DNA of 64,000 bases from JAJZIH01 sp021785265. GTDB lineage: Bacteria; Pseudomonadota; Gammaproteobacteria; JAKAQQ01. The stretch lies in contig DAHWSH010000011.1 of NCBI GenBank assembly GCA_027338645.1, positions 124,001 through 188,000 on the forward strand. Reading direction: 5' to 3'. Below the pieces are notes generated by a model, which saw only the letters and a list, made by a program, of their open reading frames with translations, searched no databases and was not told the DNA's origin. The position numbers and the translations under genes were made by a program. This document shows positions 1 to 7,828 of the stretch, piece after piece. Every line of letters begins with the position of its first letter. Positions within the stretch are counted from its first letter, which is position 1.

Positions 1-234
1 GAACACCTCGGTTTCCAGGATGCCTTCCGGCTGCTCCACCCGACGGAGCCGGTCTACTCCTGGTGGGATTACCGGGGAGCAGCTCTTCGGCGCAACGAAG
101 GTCTCCGAATCGACCTTATTCTACTGTCGCAGGCACTCGTCCCCCATCTGCGAGCAGCAGGAATCGATACCGATATCCGCCATCATGCCCGACCCTCGGA
201 TCATGTGCCAGTCTGGGTCGAGTTCGAATCATGA
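1..234 (+). CDS. xth: Exodeoxyribonuclease III, C-terminal part (5' end outside window)
   Basis: The frame is open from base 1 and ends at TGA 232-234, giving 77 residues. It shows the C-terminal signature of the exonuclease III/AP endonuclease family: SWWDYR near residue 20, LRIDLILLS near residue 35 and the terminal PSDHVPVWVE motif with the catalytic Asp-His pair. The family acts on abasic sites and 3' ends in base-excision repair. The start and N-terminal metal-binding residues lie outside the window. The stop overlaps the start of the following DUF971 gene (ATGA), so the two are probably co-transcribed. XthA against a close paralogue (ExoA-like) cannot be decided from this fragment. Confidence 0.85.
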   Translation, partial: EHLGFQDAFRLLHPTEPVYSWWDYRGAALRRNEGLRIDLILLSQALVPHLRAAGIDTDIRHHARPSDHVPVWVEFES

Positions 235-608
235 ATGCTCCACAGATTTGGCCAACAGAAATCCGTCTGGATCATAACCGGACATGCCTGTTGATCCGTT
301 TTGGAGACGGTCATGCCTTCAATCTCCCCAGTGATTACCTGCGAATTTTTAGCCCCTCAGCCGAAACCGGAGCAGCCATCGGACGGGACCCCCGGCTTTG
401 GATCCGTGTTTCTGCAACCTTGCGCATCCGCTCGGTCGAGACGGTAGGCCGTTATGCGATTCGTATTGTCTTCGAGGATGGTCACGACAGCGGGATTTAT
501 GCTTACGATTTCCTCCGTGATCTCGGTGAAACCCGGAGCGAACGCTGGTCCCGTTACCTCAACCATCTTGAATCGGCGCAAGCCTCTTCCCATGAGGGTT
601 CACCATGA
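231..608 (+). CDS. DUF971 (gamma-butyrobetaine hydroxylase-like N-terminal domain) protein
   Basis: A 125-residue protein whose ATG overlaps the stop of the exonuclease gene. A single DUF971 domain is recognisable: P-x-E-I-x-L near the start, RFGDGHAFNLPSDYLRIFSPS in the first half, and VGRYAIRIVFEDGHDSGIYAYDFLRDLG later. In gammaproteobacteria this stand-alone domain often sits just before ubiE, as here, where its stop overlaps the ubiE start by 4 bases. The biochemical role is not established. Linkage to ubiE suggests a connection with ubiquinone or Fe-S/iron chemistry, which is inference only. An upstream in-frame start at 63 would overlap the exonuclease gene and is rejected. Confidence 0.85.
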   Translation: MNAPQIWPTEIRLDHNRTCLLIRFGDGHAFNLPSDYLRIFSPSAETGAAIGRDPRLWIRVSATLRIRSVETVGRYAIRIVFEDGHDSGIYAYDFLRDLGETRSERWSRYLNHLESAQASSHEGSP

Positions 609-1357
609 CACTTGTCGAATCCTCAACCCATTTCGGATTTGAAACGGTCAGCCCAGAAGAAAAGACCCGACGAGTGCGCCGGGTCTTTGAATCCGTTGCC
701 TCCCGCTATGATGTCATGAACGATCTCATGTCCCTGGGTTTGCACAGAACCTGGAAGTCATTTCTCGGGGCCATCTGCCCGTCCTATCCGGCTCCACGGA
801 TCCTGGACTTGGCATCCGGGACCGGTGACCTCGTGAAAGTCCTGCGACGTCGATACGGACCCAACGTGGAGCTGATTGCTTCCGATATCAATCCTTTTAT
901 GCTTGCGCAGGGTCGGGTCCGTAACCACGTTTCCAGCCGGTCCCCAGCCAGCCTTTATGTGCAAGCCGATGCCGAGCAACTCCCGTTCCCCTCGGGCCAT
1001 TTCGATCTTGTGACGCTGGCATTTGGCCTTCGCAACATGACCCACCCCGATAAGGCACTCGCCGAAGTCCATCGCGTTCTTCGGACCGGCGGCGTAACCC
1101 TGATTCTCGAGTTTTCCCACCCGCAGGGTTGGGCTTTTCAGCAGCTCTACGATGCGTACTCCTTCGAGGTCTTGCCACGTCTGGGTCGCTGGATTGCCCA
1201 AGACGAAGCCAGTTACCGCTATCTTGCCGAATCCATCCGCCGCCATCCAGACCAAGAGACCCTGAAGCGCATGATGCAGGACTCCGGACTGGCCCGGGTG
1301 GACTACTTCAACCTGTGCCGGGGAGTCGTGGCACTACATCGGGGCTACCACCTATGA
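605..1357 (+). CDS. ubiE: Ubiquinone/menaquinone C-methyltransferase UbiE
   Basis: A 250-residue class I SAM methyltransferase, close to the usual length of about 250. The family signature VFESVASRYDVMNDLMSLGLHRTWK covers roughly residues 27-51 in overlapping parts, and the SAM-binding motif LDLASGTGD is at residues 67-75. LAFGLRNM and a conserved RVLRTGG segment follow. UbiE methylates the ring carbon C2 of the benzoquinol (or demethylmenaquinol) in quinone biosynthesis. It is translationally coupled on both sides: its ATG overlaps the DUF971 stop, and its TGA overlaps the ubiJ ATG. The ubiE-ubiJ-ubiB order is the classical gammaproteobacterial one. Confidence 0.95.
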   Translation: MTLVESSTHFGFETVSPEEKTRRVRRVFESVASRYDVMNDLMSLGLHRTWKSFLGAICPSYPAPRILDLASGTGDLVKVLRRRYGPNVELIASDINPFMLAQGRVRNHVSSRSPASLYVQADAEQLPFPSGHFDLVTLAFGLRNMTHPDKALAEVHRVLRTGGVTLILEFSHPQGWAFQQLYDAYSFEVLPRLGRWIAQDEASYRYLAESIRRHPDQETLKRMMQDSGLARVDYFNLCRGVVALHRGYHL

Positions 1358-1953
1358 ATCTTTCCCGATCCACCTTCCGCTCCCTCGAATTTTTAATTGA
1401 CCGGCTCCTCGATCCGGTTTTCGCCGGGACTGACCTGCGTGATCGGCTCGCCGGGCATAGCTTGATTGTCGAAATCACGGATCTCGGCTACTCGTTTCTT
1501 CTTACCTTTCACCAACTCGGGGTCCACCTCGACCCAGCGTCCGGGAAACGCGGCGATCTCGTCATAAGGGGTACGCGAGGTGACTTTGCAGCACGGATTC
1601 GGGGACTTGAGGAACCCGCTCTCCGGTTCGAGGGCGATCTCGGGTTTGCCCAAACGCTCGGGGATCTGGTCCGACATCTGCCCCGAGAGCGTGACTCCTG
1701 GCTTAAAGCCATTCTGGGCGATTGGCCGGCTCGCTGTCTATCTCGTACCCTAGATCACGGTTCACCATTCTCCCGAAAAATCGCAGCGAAGCTTGCAGGC
1801 TTCGCCCGAAGCGGCCTTGAGCGGACGGGATTCGGGATCAGCCTGGAACACTTCTCGGCCTGGCAGTCGACACTTCGAGAACTTGCAGTGCGTCTAGACA
1901 CCCTCGAAAACCTAGCCCGATCCGGCCAGCGGGCAGGACATCCCCCCCCATGA
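1354..1953 (+). CDS. ubiJ: Ubiquinone biosynthesis accessory factor UbiJ (SCP2 domain)
   Basis: A 199-residue protein between ubiE and ubiB, overlapping both by ATGA junctions. The N-terminal two thirds resembles an SCP2 sterol-carrier-like fold: DLGYSFLLTF, then GDLVIRGTRGDFAAR and RFEGDLGFAQTLGDLV. The tail is helical and ends with ELAVRLDTLE. UbiJ binds ubiquinone intermediates and helps organise the soluble Ubi complex. Identification rests on position plus the SCP2-like pattern, because UbiJ sequences diverge strongly. The 5' extended frame to 1129 is an out-of-frame overlap with ubiE and is not used. Confidence 0.85.
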   Translation: MNLSRSTFRSLEFLIDRLLDPVFAGTDLRDRLAGHSLIVEITDLGYSFLLTFHQLGVHLDPASGKRGDLVIRGTRGDFAARIRGLEEPALRFEGDLGFAQTLGDLVRHLPRERDSWLKAILGDWPARCLSRTLDHGSPFSRKIAAKLAGFARSGLERTGFGISLEHFSAWQSTLRELAVRLDTLENLARSGQRAGHPPP

Positions 1954-3575
1954 GTCCCGGCAACTGGATAAGACTGGTCTGGATCCAGTGGATCCTGATC
2001 AAGCATGGGCTCGACGATCTTTTGTTCGAGTGGACACCCCTGCGCCATGTGCGACCTCTAAGACGGCTCCTACCTTGGCACTGGAAACTCCGCAAGACAC
2101 CGCTGGCCATCAGACTCCGGCTGGCCCTTGAGGAACTCGGCCCCCTCTACGTCAAGTTTGGCCAGCTTCTCTCCACACGCCGCGACCTTCTCCCCCGTGA
2201 TTTTATTGATGAACTCACGAAGTTACAGGACCAGGTTCCACCCTTTCCGGGCACACTGGCCCGAAGTGCGATCGAGGCCGCCTGGAAGGAATCCCTCGAG
2301 CGCCATCTTGTGGATTTCGACGAAACTCCCCTTGCTTCTGCCTCAATCGCCCAGGTTCATGCTGCCCGGCTCCACAATGGGCGCGATGTCGTGATCAAGA
2401 TCATCCGGCCCGGGATAGACCGACTGATCAAGCGGGATCTCATCCTGCTTGATCACCTGGCTTTCTGGGTCGAGCGTTACTGGGGACCTGGCGTGCATCT
2501 GCACCCTCGAGCCATCGTGGCCAAGTTTGCGCAAACACTCCACGATGAACTCAACTTACTACAGGAAGCTGGACATGCCAGCCAACTCCGTCGCAATTTT
2601 CAAGACAGTCCTTTTCTCGCGATCCCCGAGGTCGTATGGGAACTCACCCGAGAGCGGGTCATGGTCATGGAACGGATCTACGGGATACCCATTCACGACT
2701 TGGCCTCGCTCCGAGCGCATGGGGTTGACTTCCGGGAACTGGCACAACGGGGAGTGTCCATCTTCTTTACCCAAGTTTTTCGCGATAATTTTTTTCACGC
2801 CGACATGCATCCCGGCAATTTATTTGTCGATGCCCGAGATCCCCGCCATCCCCGCTACCTAGCGGTTGATTTTGGCATTATGGGCACGCTCACCGAGGAA
2901 GACCGACACTACCTCGCAGCCAACTTTCTTGCTTTTTTCAACCGTGACTACCGCCAAGTCGCCCGCCTTCACCTTCTCTCTGGCTGGGTCCCTCCTCAAA
3001 CACCCCTGGATGAGCTGGAGGCTGCAATCCGGAGTGTCTGCGAGCCGATTTTCAACCGCCCGCTCAAGGAGATTTCACTGGGCCAACTGTTGATCCGGCT
3101 ATTCCAGACCGCCCGGCGTTTCAATGTCGACCTGAAGCCCGAACTTGTTCTCCTCCAGAAAACCCTGATTGCCGTGGAAGGACTCGGCCGCCAACTCGAT
3201 CCGGATCTTGACCTCTGGAAATCAGCCAAACCATTACTGGAACGGTGGATGCGCCAGCAGGTCAGCCCCCTGACTCTTCTGCGCCATGGAATAGAGAACT
3301 GGCCGGCTCTTTCGTGGGGCCTACAAGCCTGGCTCGACGAGGCCACTCATCGGCTGGCCCGGAATGAGACCACCGCTTCCCCTCAGCCGGAGGAAACTTC
3401 GGCAAAGGACCATAACGCTCTGCACTTGTTACCCATCCGCCTCACTATCGCGGGGCTTGTTTTGGCGTCGGGATTCGCCTGGATTGCACTCAATCTGTCG
3501 CCGGAACCGGTGGGGCCCTCACTACTCGTCCTGTCCGGGTTCCTATTGGCCTTTCTCTGGTGGCGTCCTCACTGA
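1950..3575 (+). CDS. ubiB: ABC1-family ATPase/kinase-like UbiB
   Basis: A 541-residue protein, matching the E. coli length of about 546. Atypical kinase landmarks are present: the KxGQ motif at residues 69-72 in LYVKFGQLLSTRRDLLP, the ASIAQVHAA loop, a DMHPGN catalytic segment and the metal-binding DFGIMGTL. The C-terminus has two hydrophobic segments (about residues 490-515 and 520-540) that anchor UbiB in the inner membrane. UbiB is required for coenzyme Q biosynthesis, probably extracting or presenting lipophilic intermediates through its ATPase activity. It ends 9 bases from the convergent midA-like gene. Confidence 0.95.
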   Translation: MSPGNWIRLVWIQWILIKHGLDDLLFEWTPLRHVRPLRRLLPWHWKLRKTPLAIRLRLALEELGPLYVKFGQLLSTRRDLLPRDFIDELTKLQDQVPPFPGTLARSAIEAAWKESLERHLVDFDETPLASASIAQVHAARLHNGRDVVIKIIRPGIDRLIKRDLILLDHLAFWVERYWGPGVHLHPRAIVAKFAQTLHDELNLLQEAGHASQLRRNFQDSPFLAIPEVVWELTRERVMVMERIYGIPIHDLASLRAHGVDFRELAQRGVSIFFTQVFRDNFFHADMHPGNLFVDARDPRHPRYLAVDFGIMGTLTEEDRHYLAANFLAFFNRDYRQVARLHLLSGWVPPQTPLDELEAAIRSVCEPIFNRPLKEISLGQLLIRLFQTARRFNVDLKPELVLLQKTLIAVEGLGRQLDPDLDLWKSAKPLLERWMRQQVSPLTLLRHGIENWPALSWGLQAWLDEATHRLARNETTASPQPEETSAKDHNALHLLPIRLTIAGLVLASGFAWIALNLSPEPVGPSLLVLSGFLLAFLWWRPH

Positions 3576-3584
3576 ATAAAGAGC

Positions 3585-4751
3585 TCACAATCGATCGCTT
3601 TCATCGCACCGGGTCCAGCCCGACCACGACGGAACCTTCCCCTTCACGCACATCATGACCCGAAACAGTTCGCCTGCCTCTTCCAGACTGGTCAGCCGCA
3701 ATAGATCCTGGATCCACTTCCAACGTCCAGGCTCGCCAGGTTTTCCCTCCCAGCCATTCGTCGCCAACACAAGGGGTGCCAGCCGGGCAAACCCCGCCAA
3801 GTTCCAGCCTGCCCCTTCGAATACCTCCGCCAGTGCCGTGAAGTCCACCATTGCGGTCATGTCCTGAGATCCAGGCGCGTAGAGGGGATCCGCGTGGGTC
3901 CGGTGATGTAGATAACAGGCGAGTGTGCCCTGGTACCGCTCTGGATGGTAGTAAAGACGCCGGGGGTACCCGTAGTCGATCACGATCACGCAACCGTCAC
4001 AGCAGTCTCCGAGCAACATCCTCAGGCGCTTGTCGAGAGATGGACTCCATTCCGTGCGGTAAGGAACCGGAAGAGGTCCATATTGGGATTCCAGGTTTCT
4101 GATTACCCCCCGAGACCTAGGTCTCAGGGGAAGCGCTTGCCAGGAGAGGCTCTGGTCTCTGACGCCGACTCCCCACTCAAACCATCCGGATGCCGCTTTT
4201 TCCACGAGGGCAACCGGCCAAGCATCAACGATCTCGTTCAGTATCATCAAACCGGACCAGCCCTCCGTGGGCGGTTGAGCCTGCCATTCGGGTGACGGGA
4301 TTCCGGAGCGTTGCTCACGGGACCAGAGTTCGCCCTGCCTCTTCATTTGGATTGAATTGGGTTCAATCATGAGGTACTGATCGAGCACGCATCCCAGTTG
4401 CAACAACTCACGGGACAGGGCAAGTGACAACCGGCCAGTACCGGGTCCAATCTCGATGAGGGTACGGGGCAAGCCCGAGCGAAACAGATCAGCCGCAACG
4501 GATGCAAGTGTCCGTGCGAAGAGGGGGGTTGATTCCGGCAGGGTCACGAAATCACCAGCCGGCCCGATCGTTTCTGAATCCGCCTGGTAGTAACCGAAGC
4601 GGGTGTCGTAGAGGACGAAGTCCATGTAACGATCGAAATAGATCGGCCCTTCGACTTTTTCCATACGTCCGAGGGCTTCCCGTGTCTCGGCACATCGGCG
4701 GATTTGTGCCTCAGTGAGTTCGGGTAGAGGGATCGCGATCTCGGTTTTCAT
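3585..4751 (-). CDS. MidA/NDUFAF7-type SAM-dependent methyltransferase
   Basis: A 388-residue protein of the DUF185/MidA family. It begins with a conserved N-terminal region including YFDRYMDFVLYDTRFGYYQ. The SAM-binding motif is EIGPGTGRLS, followed by a typical NEIVDAWP segment and IDYGYPRRLYYHPERYQG with HHRTHADPLY. The mitochondrial homologue NDUFAF7 methylates an arginine of a complex I subunit. The bacterial substrate is unknown, so no symbol is assigned. It is convergent with ubiB and divergent from the pteridine reductase gene. In gammaproteobacteria this gene commonly lies next to a pteridine reductase and folB, which supports the call. Confidence 0.85.
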   Translation of the reverse strand: MKTEIAIPLPELTEAQIRRCAETREALGRMEKVEGPIYFDRYMDFVLYDTRFGYYQADSETIGPAGDFVTLPESTPLFARTLASVAADLFRSGLPRTLIEIGPGTGRLSLALSRELLQLGCVLDQYLMIEPNSIQMKRQGELWSREQRSGIPSPEWQAQPPTEGWSGLMILNEIVDAWPVALVEKAASGWFEWGVGVRDQSLSWQALPLRPRSRGVIRNLESQYGPLPVPYRTEWSPSLDKRLRMLLGDCCDGCVIVIDYGYPRRLYYHPERYQGTLACYLHHRTHADPLYAPGSQDMTAMVDFTALAEVFEGAGWNLAGFARLAPLVLATNGWEGKPGEPGRWKWIQDLLRLTSLEEAGELFRVMMCVKGKVPSWSGWTRCDESDRL

Positions 4752-4825
4752 CGGAGAATGCTACCCGGATCCTGGGGGACCATGCAAAAAGGATTAGCTA
4801 TGGGCCGCGGCCACTCCATCGGCCG

Positions 4826-4855
4826 TTTCCGAATTCGAGCGAGGATGAGTTATGC
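4826..4855 (+). promoter_or_regulatory. Possible sigma-70 promoter for the pteridine reductase gene
   Basis: A TTCCGA-like -35 at about 4826 is followed after 18 bases by TATGCT at about 4850. The start codon at 4883 lies within 30 bases. Neither box is strong, and the call rests on position in the 131-base gap between divergent genes. Confidence 0.3.
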
Positions 4856-4882
4856 TAGCGTTCGCGGGCTACTATCCGGAAT

Positions 4883-5647
4883 ATGCCACCCGACATCTCA
4901 CCATCCGCCCAGATCGAATGCCAAGTTGCCCTGATCACGGGAGCCGGGCGGCGTATTGGCGCCGCCATCGCCCAGACGCTCCACACCGCCGGGGCACGTG
5001 TCATCCTGCATTACTACCGCTCCGAAAGCGAGGCACGGAAGCTCGCGGACCACTTGAACCGGATCCGCCCAGATTCAGCCCGTACGCTCCGGGCTAATCT
5101 CCTCAAGACGGCTGAACTGGGAGATTTGGCAGCAACCGCCTGCTCGTTCTGGTCCCGTCTCGACATACTGGTCAACAACGCCTCAAGTTTTTATCCGACC
5201 CCGCTGGCCTCCCTATCCGAGGAGGCCTGGGAAGATCTCATGGGAACCAATCTCAAGGCTCCACTCTTCTTGATTCGCGCGTCGGCAGACGCCCTTCGAG
5301 AACAGCATGGATCCATTGTCAATCTGGTCGATATTCACGCCCGTAAACCCCTCCGCGACCATCTCATCTACGGAGTAGCAAAAGCGGGGCTTGAAATGCT
5401 GACGCGTGCGCTTGCGCGTGAACTCGCACCCGAGGTTCGGGTCAATGCGGTGGCCCCAGGCACCATTTTATGGCAAGAGAACGGCGTTCCAGAATCCGTG
5501 CAACGGCAGATTCTTTCGCGCACACCTCTTAGGCGCATGGGATCCGTTGACGATATCGCGAAGGCGGTGCTATTTCTCGTCCGAGATGCTCCCTATGTGA
5601 CCGGTGCGGTAATTCCTGTCGACGGAGGCCGGAGCATCGGTGGATGA
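4883..5647 (+). CDS. folM: Pteridine reductase / dihydromonapterin reductase (SDR family)
   Basis: A 254-residue short-chain dehydrogenase. The cofactor loop is TGAGRRIG (about residues 20-27), where the Arg marks the pteridine reductase branch and NADPH preference. It is followed by NNAS, NLVDIHARKP, the catalytic YGVAKAG and the terminal PVDGGRS. Pteridine reductases reduce dihydropterins or dihydromonapterin and can supplement dihydrofolate reductase. The convergent folB gene on the other strand supports a folate/pterin role. The 3' end overlaps folB by 78 bases. The start is uncertain because there is no clear ribosome-binding site; homology begins near residue 12. The folM symbol is by family, not proven orthology. 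Confidence 0.8.
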   Translation: MPPDISPSAQIECQVALITGAGRRIGAAIAQTLHTAGARVILHYYRSESEARKLADHLNRIRPDSARTLRANLLKTAELGDLAATACSFWSRLDILVNNASSFYPTPLASLSEEAWEDLMGTNLKAPLFLIRASADALREQHGSIVNLVDIHARKPLRDHLIYGVAKAGLEMLTRALARELAPEVRVNAVAPGTILWQENGVPESVQRQILSRTPLRRMGSVDDIAKAVLFLVRDAPYVTGAVIPVDGGRSIGG

Positions 5648-6007
5648 ATCAGGGCGAGCTTCGCGTTCGATGATGACGCCGACCTGGTCCGCTCCGCGAA
5701 CTGCACCGGGCTTTTCGAGCATCACTCGTACTGCCTGAACCGGATATTCCGTAAGGACGAGAGTCGCTACGGCTTCCGCCACGGTTTCCACCAAGGCAAA
5801 GGAGCGTTCGCGGACCATCGCCTGGATACGTTCAGAAACGGCGCGATAGTCAACGGTCTCCTCGATCCTCCCGCTCCGGGCTGAAACCGAGAGTACAACC
5901 GTCATCTCAACCTGGAGAACGAGCCTTTGGCGAAGGGGTTTCTCATGGGTATGGATCCCAATCCGAGTCTCCAGGGCAAGCCCGCGGATAAACACTTGGT
6001 CAGGCAT
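5570..6007 (-). CDS. folB: Dihydroneopterin aldolase FolB
   Basis: A 145-residue protein, somewhat longer than E. coli FolB (about 122). The pattern is characteristic: LALETRIGIHTHEKPLRQRLVLQ near the N-terminus, TVDYRAVSERIQ in the middle, FALVETVAEAVA (active-site region) and VMLEKPGAVRGADQVGV near the end. The extra C-terminal 25 residues are low in conserved features and correspond to the stretch that overlaps the 3' end of the pteridine reductase gene on the other strand. FolB cleaves dihydroneopterin to 6-hydroxymethyldihydropterin in folate synthesis. Its start overlaps the end of tsaD by 8 bases on the same strand. Confidence 0.9.
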   Translation of the reverse strand: MPDQVFIRGLALETRIGIHTHEKPLRQRLVLQVEMTVVLSVSARSGRIEETVDYRAVSERIQAMVRERSFALVETVAEAVATLVLTEYPVQAVRVMLEKPGAVRGADQVGVIIEREARPDSSTDAPASVDRNYRTGHIGSISDEK

Positions 6008-7046
6008 GGAACTCCCTCACTAAAGGCTGAAGGCCGGGTGGCCTGACGGACTCGAGCGGCCAGCGTGTCCGGACGGGCTCATCGGTCGTCGTCCGTTCCC
6101 CGGCCAGCCACCGCAACCAGGCGACGTGGGCCACCATGGCCGCATTATCGGTGCAGAACTCGAGGGGGGGGAAATACACGCGGACTCCCGTACCGTGGGT
6201 GCGCCGGTCCAGGGCGTCGCGCAGCCGCAGGTTGGCACTCACTCCTCCGGCCACGACCAATCTTGACACGCCAGTCTTCCCGAGGGCCCGCCAAGATTTT
6301 TCGACCAGCACCTCGGCCACTGCGGTCTCGAAAGCTGCGGCGAGATCAGCACGATCCTGGCTGGTTGGTTCGCGAATCTGGCGAAGTACATGAAGGACCG
6401 CGGTTTTGAGACCACTGAAGCTCATCTCGCAGCCAGGCTGGGCGAGCATTGGGCGTGGTAGACGGAAACGGGTTGGGCAACCCGTTTCTGCCAGTCTGGC
6501 CAGCGCTGGTCCCCCGGGGTATGGCAGCTCAAGCAACTGGGCAACCTTGTCGAACGCCTCCCCTGCTGCGTCGTCACGCGTCGCCCCGAGTAGCCGATAG
6601 CAACCCAAGCCCTCCACTTGGACAAGCTCCGTATGACCTCCTGAAACCAGAAGTGCCACAAAGGGGAGCTCGGGTGGATCCGGCCCAAGCCCGGCAGAAA
6701 AGAGGTGGGCTTCAAGATGATGGATGCCGATCAGGGGAATCCCTAGGGCATAGGCCAAACCGCGCCCGAAGGCTTGACCCACGTGCAGTGCACCAGGTAA
6801 TCCAGGACCCTGGGTGACGGCCAAAGCCAAGAGGTCGGCCGCGGATAGGCCCGCCTGTCCAAGCAGCCTCTCTACGAGCGGCAGGAGGTACCGGCCGTGA
6901 TCCCGGGACGCCAACTCCGGCACCACCCCACCATAACGGGCGTGAATGGCCGTTTGGCTATGCACCAAATGAGCCTTGAACCCATCCCCGCCATAAAGCG
7001 CAACGGCTGTCTCGTCGCAGGAGGTTTCCAAGGCAAGAAGGTACAC
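6000..7046 (-). CDS. tsaD: tRNA threonylcarbamoyltransferase catalytic subunit TsaD
   Basis: A 348-residue protein from a GTG start, giving MYLLALETSCDETAVALY, the standard TsaD N-terminus. A longer reading frame to 7190 adds 48 unrelated residues and runs into the rpsU gene, so the GTG at 7046 is chosen. The metal-binding HHLEAHLF motif, AVTQGPGLPGALHVG and VSGGHTELV are present, with GGVSANLRLR near the C-terminus. TsaD works with TsaB, TsaE and TsaC to make t6A37 on ANN-reading tRNAs. It is divergent from rpsU, as in many gammaproteobacteria. Confidence 0.95.
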   Translation of the reverse strand: MYLLALETSCDETAVALYGGDGFKAHLVHSQTAIHARYGGVVPELASRDHGRYLLPLVERLLGQAGLSAADLLALAVTQGPGLPGALHVGQAFGRGLAYALGIPLIGIHHLEAHLFSAGLGPDPPELPFVALLVSGGHTELVQVEGLGCYRLLGATRDDAAGEAFDKVAQLLELPYPGGPALARLAETGCPTRFRLPRPMLAQPGCEMSFSGLKTAVLHVLRQIREPTSQDRADLAAAFETAVAEVLVEKSWRALGKTGVSRLVVAGGVSANLRLRDALDRRTHGTGVRVYFPPLEFCTDNAAMVAHVAWLRWLAGERTTTDEPVRTRWPLESVRPPGLQPLVREFHA

Positions 7047-7054
7047 GAGGGCTC

Positions 7055-7083
7055 TTGGCTTCGTGGGTATTCTCGGGTAAAAT
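7055..7083 (+). promoter_or_regulatory. Sigma-70 promoter of the rpsU-yqeY-dnaG(-rpoD) string
   Basis: TTGGCT (7055-7060) and TAAAAT (7078-7083) are separated by exactly 17 bases, upstream of rpsU at 7132 in the divergent tsaD-rpsU gap. This is one of the best-formed sigma-70 promoters in the window. Confidence 0.65.
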
Positions 7084-7131
7084 ACCACGTTCACCTTGAG
7101 CCAGCGCCAACCAGGAGAAAAACCGAGCCCC

Positions 7132-7347
7132 ATGCCGACCATCCGCGTCAAAGAAAACGAGCATTTCGACGCTGCCCTGCGGCGTTTCAAGCGAGCATGC
7201 GAAAAGGCCGGAATCCTCTCGGAACTCCGGCGCCGTGAGTTTTACGAGAAGCCGACCCAGGAACGCAAGCGGCGTCGTGCGGCTGCCGTCAAGCGCTATA
7301 TCAAAAAAAATGCCCGTGACAGTGTACGGGCTCTGCGCGCGCACTAA
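7132..7347 (+). CDS. rpsU: 30S ribosomal protein bS21
   Basis: A 71-residue basic protein starting MPTIRVKENEHFDAALRRFK and ending in an Arg/Lys-rich tail, the normal size and pattern for S21. The ATG at 7132 is chosen by homology; the open frame extends upstream to 7096 without family support. It is first in the macromolecular synthesis string that continues with yqeY, dnaG and rpoD, coupling translation, replication priming and transcription initiation. Confidence 0.95.
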   Translation: MPTIRVKENEHFDAALRRFKRACEKAGILSELRRREFYEKPTQERKRRRAAAVKRYIKKNARDSVRALRAH

Positions 7348-7355
7348 ATCCAGGC

Positions 7356-7802
7356 ATGTCTATCGCGTCTCAGCTGACCGACGATATCAAACAGGCACTG
7401 AAATCCCGGGATTCCCTCCGCCTGTCAACGCTTCGTTATGCCCTGGCGGCCATCCGCCGTCGCGAGGTCGATGAAAGGAGGAGCCTCGAGGACACCGAAG
7501 TGATCCAAATCCTGACCAAACTCATCCACCAGCATGAAGAATCGGCAGAAGCTTTCCGAAAAGCCGGCCGTGAACCGCAAGCCCAGGCTGCAGAGGAGGA
7601 AATCCGGGTGGTTTCCTCCTACCTTCCACCCCGGCTGGAAAGAGCCGAACTCCTGGCTGTGATTGACCGGATCATTACTGAAACCCATGCCCAAAAGCCC
7701 CAAGATATCGGCCGCGTGATGGGCCGTCTCAAGGTGGAGCTCGCGGGCCGAGCCGATCTGGCCCAGGTCAGTGCCGAGGTCAAAACCCGGCTGACCGGCT
7801 AG
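7356..7802 (+). CDS. yqeY: GatB/YqeY domain protein
   Basis: A 148-residue protein, 8 bases after rpsU. The family pattern is clear: SIASQLTDDIKQALKSRDSLRLSTLRYALAAI near the N-terminus in successive helices, then EESAEAFRKAGR and the tail with KPQDIGRVMGRLKVELAGRADLAQVS. It resembles the C-terminal tRNA-binding domain of the GatB amidotransferase subunit, but stand-alone YqeY proteins have no firmly assigned reaction. Its location between rpsU and dnaG is conserved in many proteobacteria. Confidence 0.9.
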   Translation: MSIASQLTDDIKQALKSRDSLRLSTLRYALAAIRRREVDERRSLEDTEVIQILTKLIHQHEESAEAFRKAGREPQAQAAEEEIRVVSSYLPPRLERAELLAVIDRIITETHAQKPQDIGRVMGRLKVELAGRADLAQVSAEVKTRLTG

Positions 7803-7828
7803 CCCTTCTCCTGCTTCTCTTTCAGGGA

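Noticed and set aside
6897..7238. Plus-strand frame of 113 residues across tsaD and rpsU
   Set aside because: It is a shadow of tsaD on the other strand and of rpsU in another frame, with no family pattern or ribosome-binding site.
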